Origin: Leifsonia sp. 466MF
GTDB taxonomy: Bacteria > Actinomycetota > Actinomycetes > Actinomycetales > Microbacteriaceae
Length of the DNA stretch: 64,000 bases
Direction: 5' to 3'
Assembly: GCF_900100265.1 (NCBI RefSeq)
Contig: NZ_LT629696.1
Coordinates: 1,116,001 to 1,180,000, forward strand
The notes below the pieces were generated by a model. That model was given only the letters and a program-made list of their open reading frames with translations. It did not search any database and was not told the DNA's origin. Positions 15,733 to 24,569 of the stretch are shown one piece after another. The position numbers and the translations under genes are program-made. Every line of letters begins with the position of its first letter. Position 1 is the stretch's first letter.

Positions 15733-16958
15733 GCCCCGAACCCTACCCCCGCGCGCAGCGCGCCCGCGAGGAGCGGCGCGAGGTCGCCGCGCGCGCCCTC
15801 GGCCACCTCGACGCGCTCCAGCCCCTGCCACGCGGCCGTCGAATCCAGAAGCGGGAGGAGCCGGTCGATCGTCGCCGGGGGAGCGCCCGGCTCCGTCCAT
15901 GCCGACTGCACGCGCAGGACGCCCGCCTGGCGGTCGCTCTTCAGGTCGATGCGCCCGACCAGGGCGTCGTCGAGCAGGATCGGCAGAGAGTAGTACCCGT
16001 ACACGCGCTTCGGCGCCGGCGTGTAGATCTCGATGCGGTAGTGGAAGCCGAACATCCGCAGCGCCCGGTCGCGATACCAGACCACCGGGTCGAACGGCGA
16101 CAGCAGCGCCGCCGCTTCGATCTGCCTCGGCTTGCGGGCGTCGCGGTGCATCCACGCGCGCAGCAGCCGGCCGGCGCTCTCCCAGCCGGGCACCTGGACG
16201 GGGACGAGCTCGCCCGCATCCTCCAGCTCCTGCAGGGCGACGGAGACGCGCGGGCCCTTGATGCGGTAGTAGTCGGCGAAGTCGCGCGCCGTGCCGATGC
16301 CGTGCGCGACCGCGGCCCGGCGCAGGAGCTCGCGGACCGCATCCTCATCGCTCACGGTCTGCTCCAATACGCTCGCCGGCAGCACGTCGGCGGCCAACCC
16401 GTAGCGGCGCTGGAATCGCGTGCGCCCGGCGATGGCCACCTCGCCGAAGAGGAACATCCGCTCGAGCGCGCGCTTCACCTCCGACCAGCCCCACCACGGA
16501 CCCGTGCGGTGGTTGGCGTCGTGCTCGATCTCACCCGCGACCAGCGGACCGTTGGCGGCGAGCTCGCCGCGCAGCCACTCCACCGTGCTCTCGTTGACCT
16601 CGAACCAGCTCCCCGGACCGCCGTACCGGGTGCGGTAGTCGCGCATCCGCCAGGCGAACAGCGGCCAGTCCTCGGTGCGCATGAAGGCGGCCTCGTGCGG
16701 CCAGTACTCGGTGTACGGGCTGCGCGCGTCGAACGTGAGCCGGTCGAGGAGGCCGCGGTCGTACGCACCCAGGCGTGCGAACGCCGGGAGGTAGTGGCTG
16801 CGTTCGAAGACGTTGACCGAGTCGATCTGCAGCAGCCTCAGGCGGTCCATCAGCCCGTTGAGCTGCCGGGTGCCGACCGCGTCGGGATGCGGCCGGCCGA
16901 AACCCTGCGCGGCCAGCGCGATGCGACGTGCGAGTGCGGGGGAGACCTGTTCGACCAC
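15729..16958 (-). CDS. YcaQ-type winged-helix DNA glycosylase
   Basis: Protein of 409 residues of the HTH_42/YcaQ-AlkZ family, which unhooks interstrand crosslinks and bulky alkyl lesions from DNA. The N-terminal signature LQIDSVNVFERSHYLPAF (about 43-60) contains the Gln-x-Asp motif identified as catalytic in this family. It is followed by EYWPHEAAFM and three winged-helix-like segments; YYSLPILLDDALVGRIDLK near the end is typical. Length is normal. GTG start with TAGGGT 6 bases upstream. Overlaps the downstream hypothetical gene by ATGA. Confidence 0.85.
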   Translation of the reverse strand: MVEQVSPALARRIALAAQGFGRPHPDAVGTRQLNGLMDRLRLLQIDSVNVFERSHYLPAFARLGAYDRGLLDRLTFDARSPYTEYWPHEAAFMRTEDWPLFAWRMRDYRTRYGGPGSWFEVNESTVEWLRGELAANGPLVAGEIEHDANHRTGPWWGWSEVKRALERMFLFGEVAIAGRTRFQRRYGLAADVLPASVLEQTVSDEDAVRELLRRAAVAHGIGTARDFADYYRIKGPRVSVALQELEDAGELVPVQVPGWESAGRLLRAWMHRDARKPRQIEAAALLSPFDPVVWYRDRALRMFGFHYRIEIYTPAPKRVYGYYSLPILLDDALVGRIDLKSDRQAGVLRVQSAWTEPGAPPATIDRLLPLLDSTAAWQGLERVEVAEGARGDLAPLLAGALRAGVGFGA

Positions 16959-16964
16959 GCGACG

Positions 16965-16970
16965 ACCCTA
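16965..16970 (-). promoter_or_regulatory. Leaderless -10 hexamer TAGGGT
   Basis: Minus-strand TAGGGT 6 bases before the GTG at 16958. Confidence 0.5.
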
Positions 16971-17055
16971 TCGACAACCCCGGACACCGGACGTTCACCG
17001 CCGCGTCACCGGCACGCGACCGCCCGGACGCCTGGCCTTCCTACCGTGACCACGT

Positions 17056-17072
17056 CCGGGCGCTCCGCCCGG
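17056..17072 (+). promoter_or_regulatory. Hairpin in the leader of the ABC importer operon
   Basis: CCGGGCG CTC CGCCCGG, a perfect 7-bp stem with a 3-base loop, lies 15 bases before the ribosome binding site of the binding-protein gene. TACCGT at 17042-17047 is a possible -10. The function of the hairpin is unknown; it could stabilise the 5' end or block an upstream transcript. Confidence 0.45.
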
Positions 17073-17098
17073 TCGACACCTTGCACTGGAGGAAACCC

Positions 17099-18235
17099 GT
17101 GATCAACAAGCGCGCACGTGTCGCCGGCTTCGCCGCCGCGGCCGCCGTCGTCGCACTCTCGCTCTCCGCCTGCTCCGGTGGCGCGAGCGCCAGCACCGCA
17201 GACACCGCGAAGATCAACTCCGCCACCGACGTCGCGTCGGCCGGCGGGATGGACGCGCTGGTCGCGGCCGCGAAGAAGGAGGGCAGCCTCAACATCATCG
17301 CGACGCCGGGCGACTGGGCGAACTACCAGGAGATCTTCGACGGCTTCACCAAGAAGTACGGCATCACGATCAACCCGAGCCAGGACAGCGCCTCCAGCCA
17401 GGAGGAGATCGACGCCGCCAAGAAGCTCAAGGGCCAGGACACCGCTCCGGACACCTTCGACGTCGGCTCCTCGGTCGCGCTCGCGAACACCGAGTACTTC
17501 GCGCCGTACAAGCCGACCGGCTGGGACGACATCCCCGACAACCAGAAGGAGAAGGACGGCCTCTGGAAGGTCGGCTACTACGGCGTCATGGCGGTCGGCT
17601 ACGACGCCAACAAGATCAAGACCGCTCCGAAGTCGTTCGACGACCTCCTGAAGCCGGAGTTCAAGGGCGCGGTCGCGCTCAACGGCAACCCGACCCAGGC
17701 GGCCGCAGCGGCCGGCGCCGTCGCGTACGCCACCCTGCAGAACGGCGGGACGCTCGACGACCTGACCCCCGGCATCGACTGGTTCACCAAGCTGAAGAAG
17801 GCCGGCAACTGGAACGCCGCCGACGGCAAGCCGAACACCATCGCCTCGGGTGAGACCCCGGTGCTTCTCGACTGGTCGTTCAACCAGAAGGGCTACGCCA
17901 CCTCCGACACCATCAAGGGCGGCGGCGTGAACTGGAAGTACGTCGTGCTCTCGGGCACCGCGTACGTCGGCTACTACAACCAGGCCATCAACAAGGACGC
18001 CCCGCACCCCGCGGCCGCGCGCCTCTGGGAGGAGTACCTCTACAGCGACGCCGCCCAGAACGCATGGCTGAAGGGCGGCGCCTACCCGGCGCGCGTCGAC
18101 GCGATGGAGAAGGCCGGGACGCTCGACAAGGACGAGTTCCCGGGCAAGCTGGATGAGGTGGCCGTCATGAGCGACAAGCAGGCCACCGACGCCGGCACCC
18201 TGCTGAACGCCAAGTGGGCGAACGCGGTCGGCTGA
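17099..18235 (+). CDS. ABC importer substrate-binding lipoprotein
   Basis: Protein of 378 residues with a lipoprotein signal peptide: basic start, hydrophobic stretch and lipobox LSAC (Cys at about residue 26). The mature part is a family 1 solute-binding fold (GSLNIIATPGDWANYQEIFD at the first strand, FDVGSSVALANTEYFAPYKP further on), closest in look to binding proteins for iron(III), putrescine, thiamine or 2-aminoethylphosphonate. GTG chosen for a strong GGAGGAAA ribosome binding site at 17088-17095. It heads a complete importer operon; the ligand cannot be read from sequence. Confidence 0.85.
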   Translation: MINKRARVAGFAAAAAVVALSLSACSGGASASTADTAKINSATDVASAGGMDALVAAAKKEGSLNIIATPGDWANYQEIFDGFTKKYGITINPSQDSASSQEEIDAAKKLKGQDTAPDTFDVGSSVALANTEYFAPYKPTGWDDIPDNQKEKDGLWKVGYYGVMAVGYDANKIKTAPKSFDDLLKPEFKGAVALNGNPTQAAAAAGAVAYATLQNGGTLDDLTPGIDWFTKLKKAGNWNAADGKPNTIASGETPVLLDWSFNQKGYATSDTIKGGGVNWKYVVLSGTAYVGYYNQAINKDAPHPAAARLWEEYLYSDAAQNAWLKGGAYPARVDAMEKAGTLDKDEFPGKLDEVAVMSDKQATDAGTLLNAKWANAVG

Positions 18236-19212
18236 TGACCGAGACCGTCACAGGCGCCGCGGCGCCTGCGGTCGGACGCACCGCCGCCGGAGTCTCCGAG
18301 ACGGAGACCCGGCGGCGGCCGTCGTCGGCCCGGCCCGCTGTCGAGCGGCCGGCACGCCGCCGCCGGACGGGCGCGGCCGCCGTGCTGGGGCTGACCCCGT
18401 TCGCGTTCTACGTCATCGTGTTCCTCGCCATCCCGACCGTCGTCGCGGTGGGCAGCGGGTTCCTCGACGACGCCGGCCGCTTCACCTGGGCGAACCTCAC
18501 CGGTCTCGCCGAGCCGGCCATCGCCGGCTCCTTCTTCGGCGCGTTCTGGCTCTCGGCCGTGACCGCCGTCGTCGGCGCGATCGCCGGAGCCGCGCTCTGC
18601 TTCGCCCTGCTCCGCTCGCGGTCCGGCGGCGTGACCCGCTCCCTGGTGGATTCGGCCAGCAGCGTCCTCGCACAGTTCGGCGGCGTCATGCTCGCCTTCG
18701 CCTTCATCGCCACGATCGGCGCGCAGGGCCTGGTGACCGTGCTGCTGCGGAACGTCGCACACATCAACATCTACGAGAACGGCGTCTGGCTGTACACGGT
18801 GCCCGGCCTCATCCTCCCGTACCTCTACTTCCAGATCCCCCTCATGGTCATCACCTTCATGCCGGCGTTAGAAGGACTCCGCCCGCAATGGCTGGAGGCG
18901 ACGGCGACGCTCGGCGGCAGCCGCTGGACGTACTGGACGCGCGTGGGCGGCCCCATCCTGCTCCCGTCGTTCCTCGGCAGTCTGCTGCTGCTGTTCGCCA
19001 ACGCGTTCTCGTCGTACGCGACGGCCGCGGCCCTCGTCGGCCAGGCGAACAACATCGTGTCGTTGCAGATCCGGCAGGCGCTCATCAGCGAGACCGTGCT
19101 GGGCCGGGCGAACCTGGCCGGGGCGATGGCGCTCGGGATGCTGCTGGTCATGGTCGTCGTCATGCTCGGCTACTCGGCCCTGGTGCGGCGGACGGCGCGG
19201 TGGCAGCGATGA
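18235..19212 (+). CDS. ABC importer permease 1
   Basis: Membrane protein of 325 residues, about six spans after a charged cytoplasmic N-terminus. The binding-protein-dependent permease EAA-type loop is visible (EGLRPQWLEATATLGGSRW). ATG shares its A with the previous stop codon. It contains the leucine codon TTA at 18868-18870, rare in this high-GC genome and read by the tRNA-Leu(UAA) gene at 2425-2498. Together with 19209, 20068 and 17099 it forms one transporter. Confidence 0.88.
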   Translation: MTETVTGAAAPAVGRTAAGVSETETRRRPSSARPAVERPARRRRTGAAAVLGLTPFAFYVIVFLAIPTVVAVGSGFLDDAGRFTWANLTGLAEPAIAGSFFGAFWLSAVTAVVGAIAGAALCFALLRSRSGGVTRSLVDSASSVLAQFGGVMLAFAFIATIGAQGLVTVLLRNVAHINIYENGVWLYTVPGLILPYLYFQIPLMVITFMPALEGLRPQWLEATATLGGSRWTYWTRVGGPILLPSFLGSLLLLFANAFSSYATAAALVGQANNIVSLQIRQALISETVLGRANLAGAMALGMLLVMVVVMLGYSALVRRTARWQR

Positions 19213-20066
19213 GCCGCGCGGTCGAGTCGCGCCCGGTCCGCCCGCGCCCGGTCCGCCGCCGAGCGCCCGAGCTGCGGCTCGGCCCGGGTCCCGTCGTCCG
19301 TGCCGTGATCTGGACGCTCCTCGGGCTGTTCTTCCTCATCCCGCTGTTCTCGATGGTCGAGTTCACCCTGCGCACCGCGAAGCCCGGCGTGTACAACCTC
19401 GACCGCTGGGTGGCCGTGTTCTCGGGCGAAACCACCCGGTACGACCGCGTCTACCAGGGCCTCGGCAACTCGCTCGTGCTGGCGGTGGTGACGGTCGCGA
19501 TCGTGCTCCTCGTGCTGCTGCCGACGATCGTGCTCGTCGAACTGCGATTCCCGAAGCTGCGGAGGCTGCTGGAGGGGATCTGCCTGCTGCCGATCATGAT
19601 CCCGGCGATCGTGATGGTCGTCGGGCTCGCTCCGACCTACGCGGTGGTGACCGAAGTCTTCGGGTCCGGCGCCTGGACGCTCGCCTTCGCGTACGGCATC
19701 ACCGTGCTGCCGTACGCCTATCGCGCGATCCAGAGCAACGTCGCCGCCGTCGACATGATCACCCTCAGCGAGGCCGCCCGGTCGCTCGGCGCCGGCTGGT
19801 GGACGGTGTTCTGGCGGGTGCTCGTGCCGAACCTCCGGCGCGGCATCCTCGCCGCCTCCGCCCTGTCCGTCGCCGTCGTGCTGGGCGAGTTCACCATCGC
19901 CTCGCTGCTCTCCCGCGTCAACCTGCAGACCTCCCTGCTGCTGGTGTCGCAGTCCGACCCCTTCGTCGCGGTCATCTTCGCGCTTCTCGCGCTGGTGTTC
20001 GCGTTCGTCCTCCTCGTCGTCGTCGACCGCCTCGTGAGCGTCCGGCGCCGCACCGCGAAAGGCTGA
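19209..20066 (+). CDS. ABC importer permease 2
   Basis: Membrane protein of 285 residues with six spans and a permease loop LSEAARSLGAGWWTVFWRVL. The arginine-rich first 30 residues are cytoplasmic. Overlaps permease 1 by ATGA and ends one base before the ATPase start. Confidence 0.88.
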   Translation: MSRAVESRPVRPRPVRRRAPELRLGPGPVVRAVIWTLLGLFFLIPLFSMVEFTLRTAKPGVYNLDRWVAVFSGETTRYDRVYQGLGNSLVLAVVTVAIVLLVLLPTIVLVELRFPKLRRLLEGICLLPIMIPAIVMVVGLAPTYAVVTEVFGSGAWTLAFAYGITVLPYAYRAIQSNVAAVDMITLSEAARSLGAGWWTVFWRVLVPNLRRGILAASALSVAVVLGEFTIASLLSRVNLQTSLLLVSQSDPFVAVIFALLALVFAFVLLVVVDRLVSVRRRTAKG

Positions 20067-20067
20067 C

Positions 20068-21156
20068 ATGACCGCCCTCGAGACCCCGCTCCTCTCCTCC
20101 CGCACCGGATCCACCGTCGAGCTGCGCGACCTCGTCCGCGACTTCGGCGGCGGCGTCGGCCTGTCGGGCTTCGACCTCGAGGCCGCGCCGGGGGAGCTGA
20201 TCGCCCTCCTCGGCCCCAGCGGGTGCGGAAAGACCACTGCGCTCCGCTCGCTCGCCGGACTCGAGCGGGTGGACAGCGGCAGCATCCTCATCGACGGACG
20301 CGACGTCACCGACGAGCCCACCAGCCGCCGCGACCTGGGGATGGTGTTCCAGTCGTACTCGCTGTTCCCGCACCTCACCGCGGGCCAGAACGTCGAGTTC
20401 GGACTGCGGATGCGCAAGGTCGCCCCGGCGGACCGCCGTCGCCGCGCCGCGGAAGCCCTCGAGCTGGTCGGCCTCGACCACCACGCGGGCCGGTACGCGC
20501 ACCAGTTGTCCGGCGGCCAGCAGCAGCGCGTCGCCCTCGCCCGCGCCCTCGTCACCGAGCCGCGCGTCCTGCTGCTCGACGAACCGCTGTCGGCGCTCGA
20601 CGCGAAGGTCAGGGTCCAGCTCCGGGATGAGATCCGCCGCATCCAGACCGAGCTCGGTATCACCACGTTCTTCGTCACCCACGACCAGGAGGAGGCGCTC
20701 GCCGTCGCCGACCGGGTCGCCGTGATGCGCGCGGGGCGCATCGAGCAGATCGGCAGCCCGGAGGAGCTGTACCACCGCCCCGCGACCGCGTTCGTCGCCG
20801 AGTTCGTGGGCCTCACGAACCGGGTGGACGGCGTGGTCGCCGGCGGGCGGCTCAGCGTGCTCGGACACGAGGTGCCGCTCGCCTCCGATGCGGTCGACGG
20901 CCCCGTGACCGCGTATCTGCGGCCGGAGGACGTCGTGCTCGCCGGAGGCGGCATCCCGGCTGTGGTGCTCACGACGAGCTTCCTCGGCGCGCTGCGCCGC
21001 ACGCGCGTCCGGCTGGAGGACGGCACCGAGCTGTCGCTGCAGCACGGCGCCCGCGAGCGGCCGGAGCCGGGCGAGCGGGTCGCCGTGGGGCTCACCGGGT
21101 CTCCGGTCACCGTCGCGCCGCGGGACGCCGGAAATGGGGCAGTCCCGGCGCGCTGA
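20068..21156 (+). CDS. ABC importer ATP-binding protein (PotA/FbpC type)
   Basis: ATPase of 362 residues: Walker A GPSGCGKTT (about 49-57), signature LSGGQQQRVALARAL (about 148-162), Walker B LLLDEP, switch His in FVTHDQEEAL. The C-terminal third is a TOBE-type regulatory domain (VTAYLRPEDVVL onward), as in the spermidine, iron and 2-aminoethylphosphonate importers. Last gene of the importer operon. Confidence 0.9.
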   Translation: MTALETPLLSSRTGSTVELRDLVRDFGGGVGLSGFDLEAAPGELIALLGPSGCGKTTALRSLAGLERVDSGSILIDGRDVTDEPTSRRDLGMVFQSYSLFPHLTAGQNVEFGLRMRKVAPADRRRRAAEALELVGLDHHAGRYAHQLSGGQQQRVALARALVTEPRVLLLDEPLSALDAKVRVQLRDEIRRIQTELGITTFFVTHDQEEALAVADRVAVMRAGRIEQIGSPEELYHRPATAFVAEFVGLTNRVDGVVAGGRLSVLGHEVPLASDAVDGPVTAYLRPEDVVLAGGGIPAVVLTTSFLGALRRTRVRLEDGTELSLQHGARERPEPGERVAVGLTGSPVTVAPRDAGNGAVPAR

Positions 21157-21164
21157 CCGCGGAG

Positions 21165-21170
21165 TAGAGT
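21165..21170 (+). promoter_or_regulatory. Leaderless -10 hexamer TAGAGT
   Basis: TAGAGT 6 bases before ATG 21177, just after the ABC ATPase stop; the next gene therefore has its own promoter. Confidence 0.5.
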
Positions 21171-21176
21171 CCGCGC

Positions 21177-21776
21177 ATGTCCAGCGAGACTCCGAATCGG
21201 GGTGGGCGTGCGGGGGAGGACGCAGAAGTCGCTGTGCAGATCGATCCCGCAACGTTCGAGAAGACCCAGTCCCTCACGGACATCGCGCACCGCATCTCGG
21301 TGCACGATGTCATCACTTTTCCCTGGTACCGCCCCATCGACACCATCAGCCCCACGCACACCGTGGGGAAGGGGCGGACCAACCTGACCCTCATCGCGTC
21401 CGACATCATGCAGACGGACACGACCGGCACCCCGTACGCGTCGTTCACCTACCGCCCGACACCGTCCGGCGGACCGGGGGTCTCGGTGCACTTCACGCCG
21501 GGCGACTATGGGGCGACGGCGGTCGGCGACTACGTCGTCACCTTCGTCATCGCGGCGAACGGCAGCGTGAACCTCACGGTCGGCGGCTACGCGGGCGGCA
21601 CGATGCCCACCGGGCTCGGGCCGCGGATCGTGAACGGGAACGTCGCCATCGTCGTCGGGCTCAAACACGTGCCGCCGACGCAGGTGACGTACGCGTCCAT
21701 CCAGCAGACCGGCGGAGCCACCTGGCAGTGGTACCGCACGGCCATCGAGTATCCGCCGCTGATCCTGCAGCTGTGA
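21177..21776 (+). CDS. Hypothetical protein, predicted all-beta
   Basis: Product of 199 residues without signal peptide or membrane span. The sequence alternates Thr/Gly/Val-rich stretches (FTPGDYGATAVGDYVVTFVI, SVNLTVGGYAGGTM), suggesting a beta-sandwich or jelly-roll fold, and ends RTAIEYPPLILQL. I do not recognise it. It has its own -10 hexamer and is followed by a hairpin, so it is probably a single-gene unit. Confidence 0.65.
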   Translation: MSSETPNRGGRAGEDAEVAVQIDPATFEKTQSLTDIAHRISVHDVITFPWYRPIDTISPTHTVGKGRTNLTLIASDIMQTDTTGTPYASFTYRPTPSGGPGVSVHFTPGDYGATAVGDYVVTFVIAANGSVNLTVGGYAGGTMPTGLGPRIVNGNVAIVVGLKHVPPTQVTYASIQQTGGATWQWYRTAIEYPPLILQL

Positions 21777-21801
21777 GCCGGCGCCCCTGAGCCGAGGCAC
21801 C

Positions 21802-21829
21802 GATCCAGGGCCCTGGCCGGCCCCGGATC
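21802..21829 (+). terminator. Hairpin after the 21177 gene
   Basis: 11-bp arms (21802-21812 and 21819-21829) with one A-C mismatch and a 6-base loop, 26 bases after the stop. No T-run follows; assignment as terminator is tentative. Confidence 0.4.
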
Positions 21830-21892
21830 CGCCCGGCTGTCAAGGGGCCGGGAGCCGCGGCCCCGTTTCGGCGAACGAGCGGAGCCGCGGCC

Positions 21893-21898
21893 TACACT
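21893..21898 (+). promoter_or_regulatory. Leaderless -10 hexamer TACACT
   Basis: TACACT 7 bases before ATG 21906; no ribosome binding site. Confidence 0.5.
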
Positions 21899-21905
21899 GA
21901 CGGTC

Positions 21906-23168
21906 ATGTCCGACATCGACCGCCCCGTCCCGTCGCCCACGACTGCGCCCGGAGCCGGCCCCGAGGCCAACCGCGCACCGGCCCGCGCCTGGTTCCAGCG
22001 CCGCCGCCGAGAGCTCGGCGAGCCGATCGAGTCCGCCGACGAGACGGTCCCGCGCGGGATGCGCATCGCCGGCGCGTGGTCGTGGCGCCTGCTGGTGATC
22101 GGTGCGGTCCTCGCCGTCGTCATCTTCCTGATCATCCAGCTGAAGCTCATCGTCATCCCCGTGCTCATCGCGGTGCTGCTGGCGGGCCTGCTGGTTCCGT
22201 TCAAGGACTTCCTGGTGCGGCACCGCTGGCCGAAGTGGCTGGCGATCGTCGTCGTGCTGATCACGCTGGTGGTCGTCGTCGGCGGGCTGCTGTACCTGGC
22301 GATCTGGCAGGTGACGCGGCAGAGCGGGGAGCTGCAGAAGCAGTCGGTCGCGTCCTTCAACGACCTGCAGGCCTGGCTGACGAGCGGACCGCTCGGACTC
22401 AGCCCCGACCAGATCAGCAACGCGTTCGCCTCGATCGGGAAGTCGATCCAGCAGGACGGCCAGGTCTTCCTCTCGGGTGCGCTGTCGGTCGGCTCCACCC
22501 TCGGCCACGTCTTCGCGGGCGCGCTGCTCGTGCTGTTCAGCACCATCTTCATCCTCATCGACGGCAAGAGCATCTGGGGATGGATCGTCCGCGTCTTCCC
22601 GAAGCGGTCGCGCGCGGCGATCGACGGAGCAGGACAGGCCGGGTGGGTCACGCTCAAGAACTTCGCGAAGGTGCAGGTGCTGGTCGCCTCGATCGACGCG
22701 CTCGGCATCGGCCTCGGGGCGTTCTTCCTCGGGCTGCCGCTCGTCATCCCGATCTCGGTGCTGGTGTTCCTCGGCTCGTTCATCCCGGTCGTCGGAGCGG
22801 TCGTCACCGGGGCGCTGGCGATCTTCATCGCGCTCGTCTTCAAGGGCTGGGTGTTCGCGCTGATCATGCTCGGCGTGGTGCTGCTGGTGCAGCAGATCGA
22901 GGGACACATCCTGCAGCCGCTCATCATGGGCAGCGCCGTCAAGGTGCACCCGCTCGCCGTGGTGCTCGCCGTCGCGGCCGGTTCGCTGCTGGCAGGCATC
23001 CCCGGCGCGCTGTTCGCGGTGCCGTTCGTCGCCGTTCTGAACGTGATGGTGCACTACATCGCGAGCGGGGTCTGGCGGAATGTGCCGCCGGAGAACTACA
23101 CGCCGCCGGAGCGGGCGATCTGGGAGACGGTCCCGCGGCCGGTGCGCCGCCCGCCCGCGAGGTCGTAG
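21906..23168 (+). CDS. AI-2E family transporter (UPF0118)
   Basis: Membrane protein of 420 residues with about eight spans. A cytoplasmic N-terminus of about 55 residues is followed by paired hydrophobic helices, a hydrophilic domain (about 140-190) and a C-terminal half containing PISVLVFLGSFIPVVGAVV and QQIEGHILQPLIMG, the characteristic signatures of this family. Members range from autoinducer-2 exporters to Na+/H+ antiporters, so the substrate is open. Monocistronic by context. Confidence 0.88.
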   Translation: MSDIDRPVPSPTTAPGAGPEANRAPARAWFQRRRRELGEPIESADETVPRGMRIAGAWSWRLLVIGAVLAVVIFLIIQLKLIVIPVLIAVLLAGLLVPFKDFLVRHRWPKWLAIVVVLITLVVVVGGLLYLAIWQVTRQSGELQKQSVASFNDLQAWLTSGPLGLSPDQISNAFASIGKSIQQDGQVFLSGALSVGSTLGHVFAGALLVLFSTIFILIDGKSIWGWIVRVFPKRSRAAIDGAGQAGWVTLKNFAKVQVLVASIDALGIGLGAFFLGLPLVIPISVLVFLGSFIPVVGAVVTGALAIFIALVFKGWVFALIMLGVVLLVQQIEGHILQPLIMGSAVKVHPLAVVLAVAAGSLLAGIPGALFAVPFVAVLNVMVHYIASGVWRNVPPENYTPPERAIWETVPRPVRRPPARS

Positions 23169-23206
23169 CACGAGCACGCATACAGTCGCCGGCATACGAG
23201 CGCCGC

Positions 23207-23212
23207 TAGGCT
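23207..23212 (+). promoter_or_regulatory. Leaderless -10 hexamer TAGGCT
   Basis: TAGGCT 6 bases before GTG 23219. Confidence 0.5.
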
Positions 23213-23218
23213 GAGCGC

Positions 23219-24481
23219 GTGGCAACCGCGACCGATCACACGCGCACCCCGTTCGCAGGCCCCAGCCTGGACGAGTTCGAGGCTGCGCGCGCCATCGTCG
23301 CCCACGTCGCCCAGCCGACGCCGATGGAGAGCTCGCGGTTCCTGACCGAGATCCTCGGCGCCCCGGTGCTGCTCAAGTGCGAGAACCTGCAGCGCACCGG
23401 CTCGTACAAGATCCGCGGCGCCTACAACCGGATGTCGAAGCTGAGCGCCGAGGAGCGCGCACGCGGCGTCGTCGCCGCCTCCGCGGGCAACCACGCGCAG
23501 GGCGTCGCCTTCGCCGCGCGCGAGCTCGGCATCCACGCGACGATCTTCATGCCGGTCGGCGTCGCCATCCCGAAGTTCCAGGCCACACGCGCCTACGGGG
23601 CGGATGTGGTGCTCAGCGGCAGCATCGTCGACGAGACGCTGCAGGCGGCCGCCGACTTCGCCGCCGAGACCGGCGCCGTGCTCATCCCGCCGTTCGACCA
23701 CCCGGACGTGGTCGCCGGCCAGGGGACGCTCGGCCTCGAGATCCTCGACGCCGTCCCCGACGTCTCGACCGTCGTCGTGCCGATCGGCGGAGGCGGCCTC
23801 ATCTCCGGCGTCGCCAGCGCGATCAAGCAGCGCGCGGCGATCACGGGACGCACGGTCCGCATCGTCGGCGTGCAGGCGGCCAACGCCGCCGCGTACCCGC
23901 CGTCGCTCGCCGCGGGGGAGCCGACCGATATCTCCCTCACCGGCACGATCGCCGACGGCATCGCCGTGCGGCGGCCGGGCGCCCTCAACTTCGAGATCAT
24001 CCGCGAGGCGGTGGACGAGATCGTCACCGTGTCGGAGGACGACATCGCCCGCGCCATGGTCGTGCTCCTGGAGCGCGCCAAGCTCGTGGTCGAGCCCGCG
24101 GGCGCGGCCGGCGTCGCCGCCATCCTCGCCGGATCCGTCACCGCCGACGGCACGACCGTCGCCATCCTCTCCGGCGGCAACATCGACCCCCTGCTCATGC
24201 AGCGCGTGATCAGCCAGGGTCTGGCCGCCTCCGACCGCTACCTCAAGCTGACGATCATGCTCCCGGACCGCCCCGGCCAGCTGGCGCGCATCGCCGAGAT
24301 CCTCGCGGGCGTCAACGCGAACGTGGTCGAGGTGCTGCACACCCGGCACGGGCGCGGGATGCAGATCACCCAGGTCGAGCTGAACGTCAGCGTCGAGACG
24401 CGCGGCACCGACCACCGCCGGCACGTCATCGACGCCCTCCGCGCCGCCGGCTACGATCCGGTCGTCGTCGACGACGAATAA
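23219..24481 (+). CDS. ilvA: Threonine ammonia-lyase with C-terminal ACT domain
   Basis: PLP enzyme that deaminates L-threonine to 2-oxobutanoate (isoleucine precursor) and usually also serine. 420 residues: PLP lysine K64 in GSYKIRGAYN, serine/asparagine loop SAGNHAQGVA (88-97), phosphate-binding GGGG (190-193), then a single ACT domain (about 338-418, starting LKLTIMLPDRPGQLARIAEI) that would bind a regulatory amino acid. Length is that of the short, single-ACT form rather than the 510-residue IlvA with two regulatory repeats. GTG start with a leaderless -10. Convergent with greA, with a palindrome between. Confidence 0.92.
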   Translation: MATATDHTRTPFAGPSLDEFEAARAIVAHVAQPTPMESSRFLTEILGAPVLLKCENLQRTGSYKIRGAYNRMSKLSAEERARGVVAASAGNHAQGVAFAARELGIHATIFMPVGVAIPKFQATRAYGADVVLSGSIVDETLQAAADFAAETGAVLIPPFDHPDVVAGQGTLGLEILDAVPDVSTVVVPIGGGGLISGVASAIKQRAAITGRTVRIVGVQAANAAAYPPSLAAGEPTDISLTGTIADGIAVRRPGALNFEIIREAVDEIVTVSEDDIARAMVVLLERAKLVVEPAGAAGVAAILAGSVTADGTTVAILSGGNIDPLLMQRVISQGLAASDRYLKLTIMLPDRPGQLARIAEILAGVNANVVEVLHTRHGRGMQITQVELNVSVETRGTDHRRHVIDALRAAGYDPVVVDDE

Positions 24482-24487
24482 ACGCGA

Positions 24488-24546
24488 ACAGCTCCTGAGT
24501 TTTTCGCCCGTTTCGCGAGGAAACGGCGGAAAAACTCAGGAGCTGT
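24488..24546. repeat. Intergenic palindrome, CTCCTGAGTTTTTC type, copy 1
   Basis: Perfect 18-bp arms (24488-24505 and 24529-24546), then a 2x2 mismatch and a further 7-bp stem (24508-24514 with 24520-24526), loop GCGAG. It lies between the convergent ilvA and greA genes. The same arm sequence, with different loop, recurs at 32672-32724. It may act as a two-way terminator, but the T-run is inside the stem rather than after it. Confidence 0.85.
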
Positions 24547-24569
24547 CGGCGTGGATGCGCGGGAGCGGC

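Noticed and set aside
17042..17098. Riboswitch upstream of the ABC importer
   Set aside because: Only one small hairpin; no TPP, cobalamin, SAM or glycine riboswitch core is visible.
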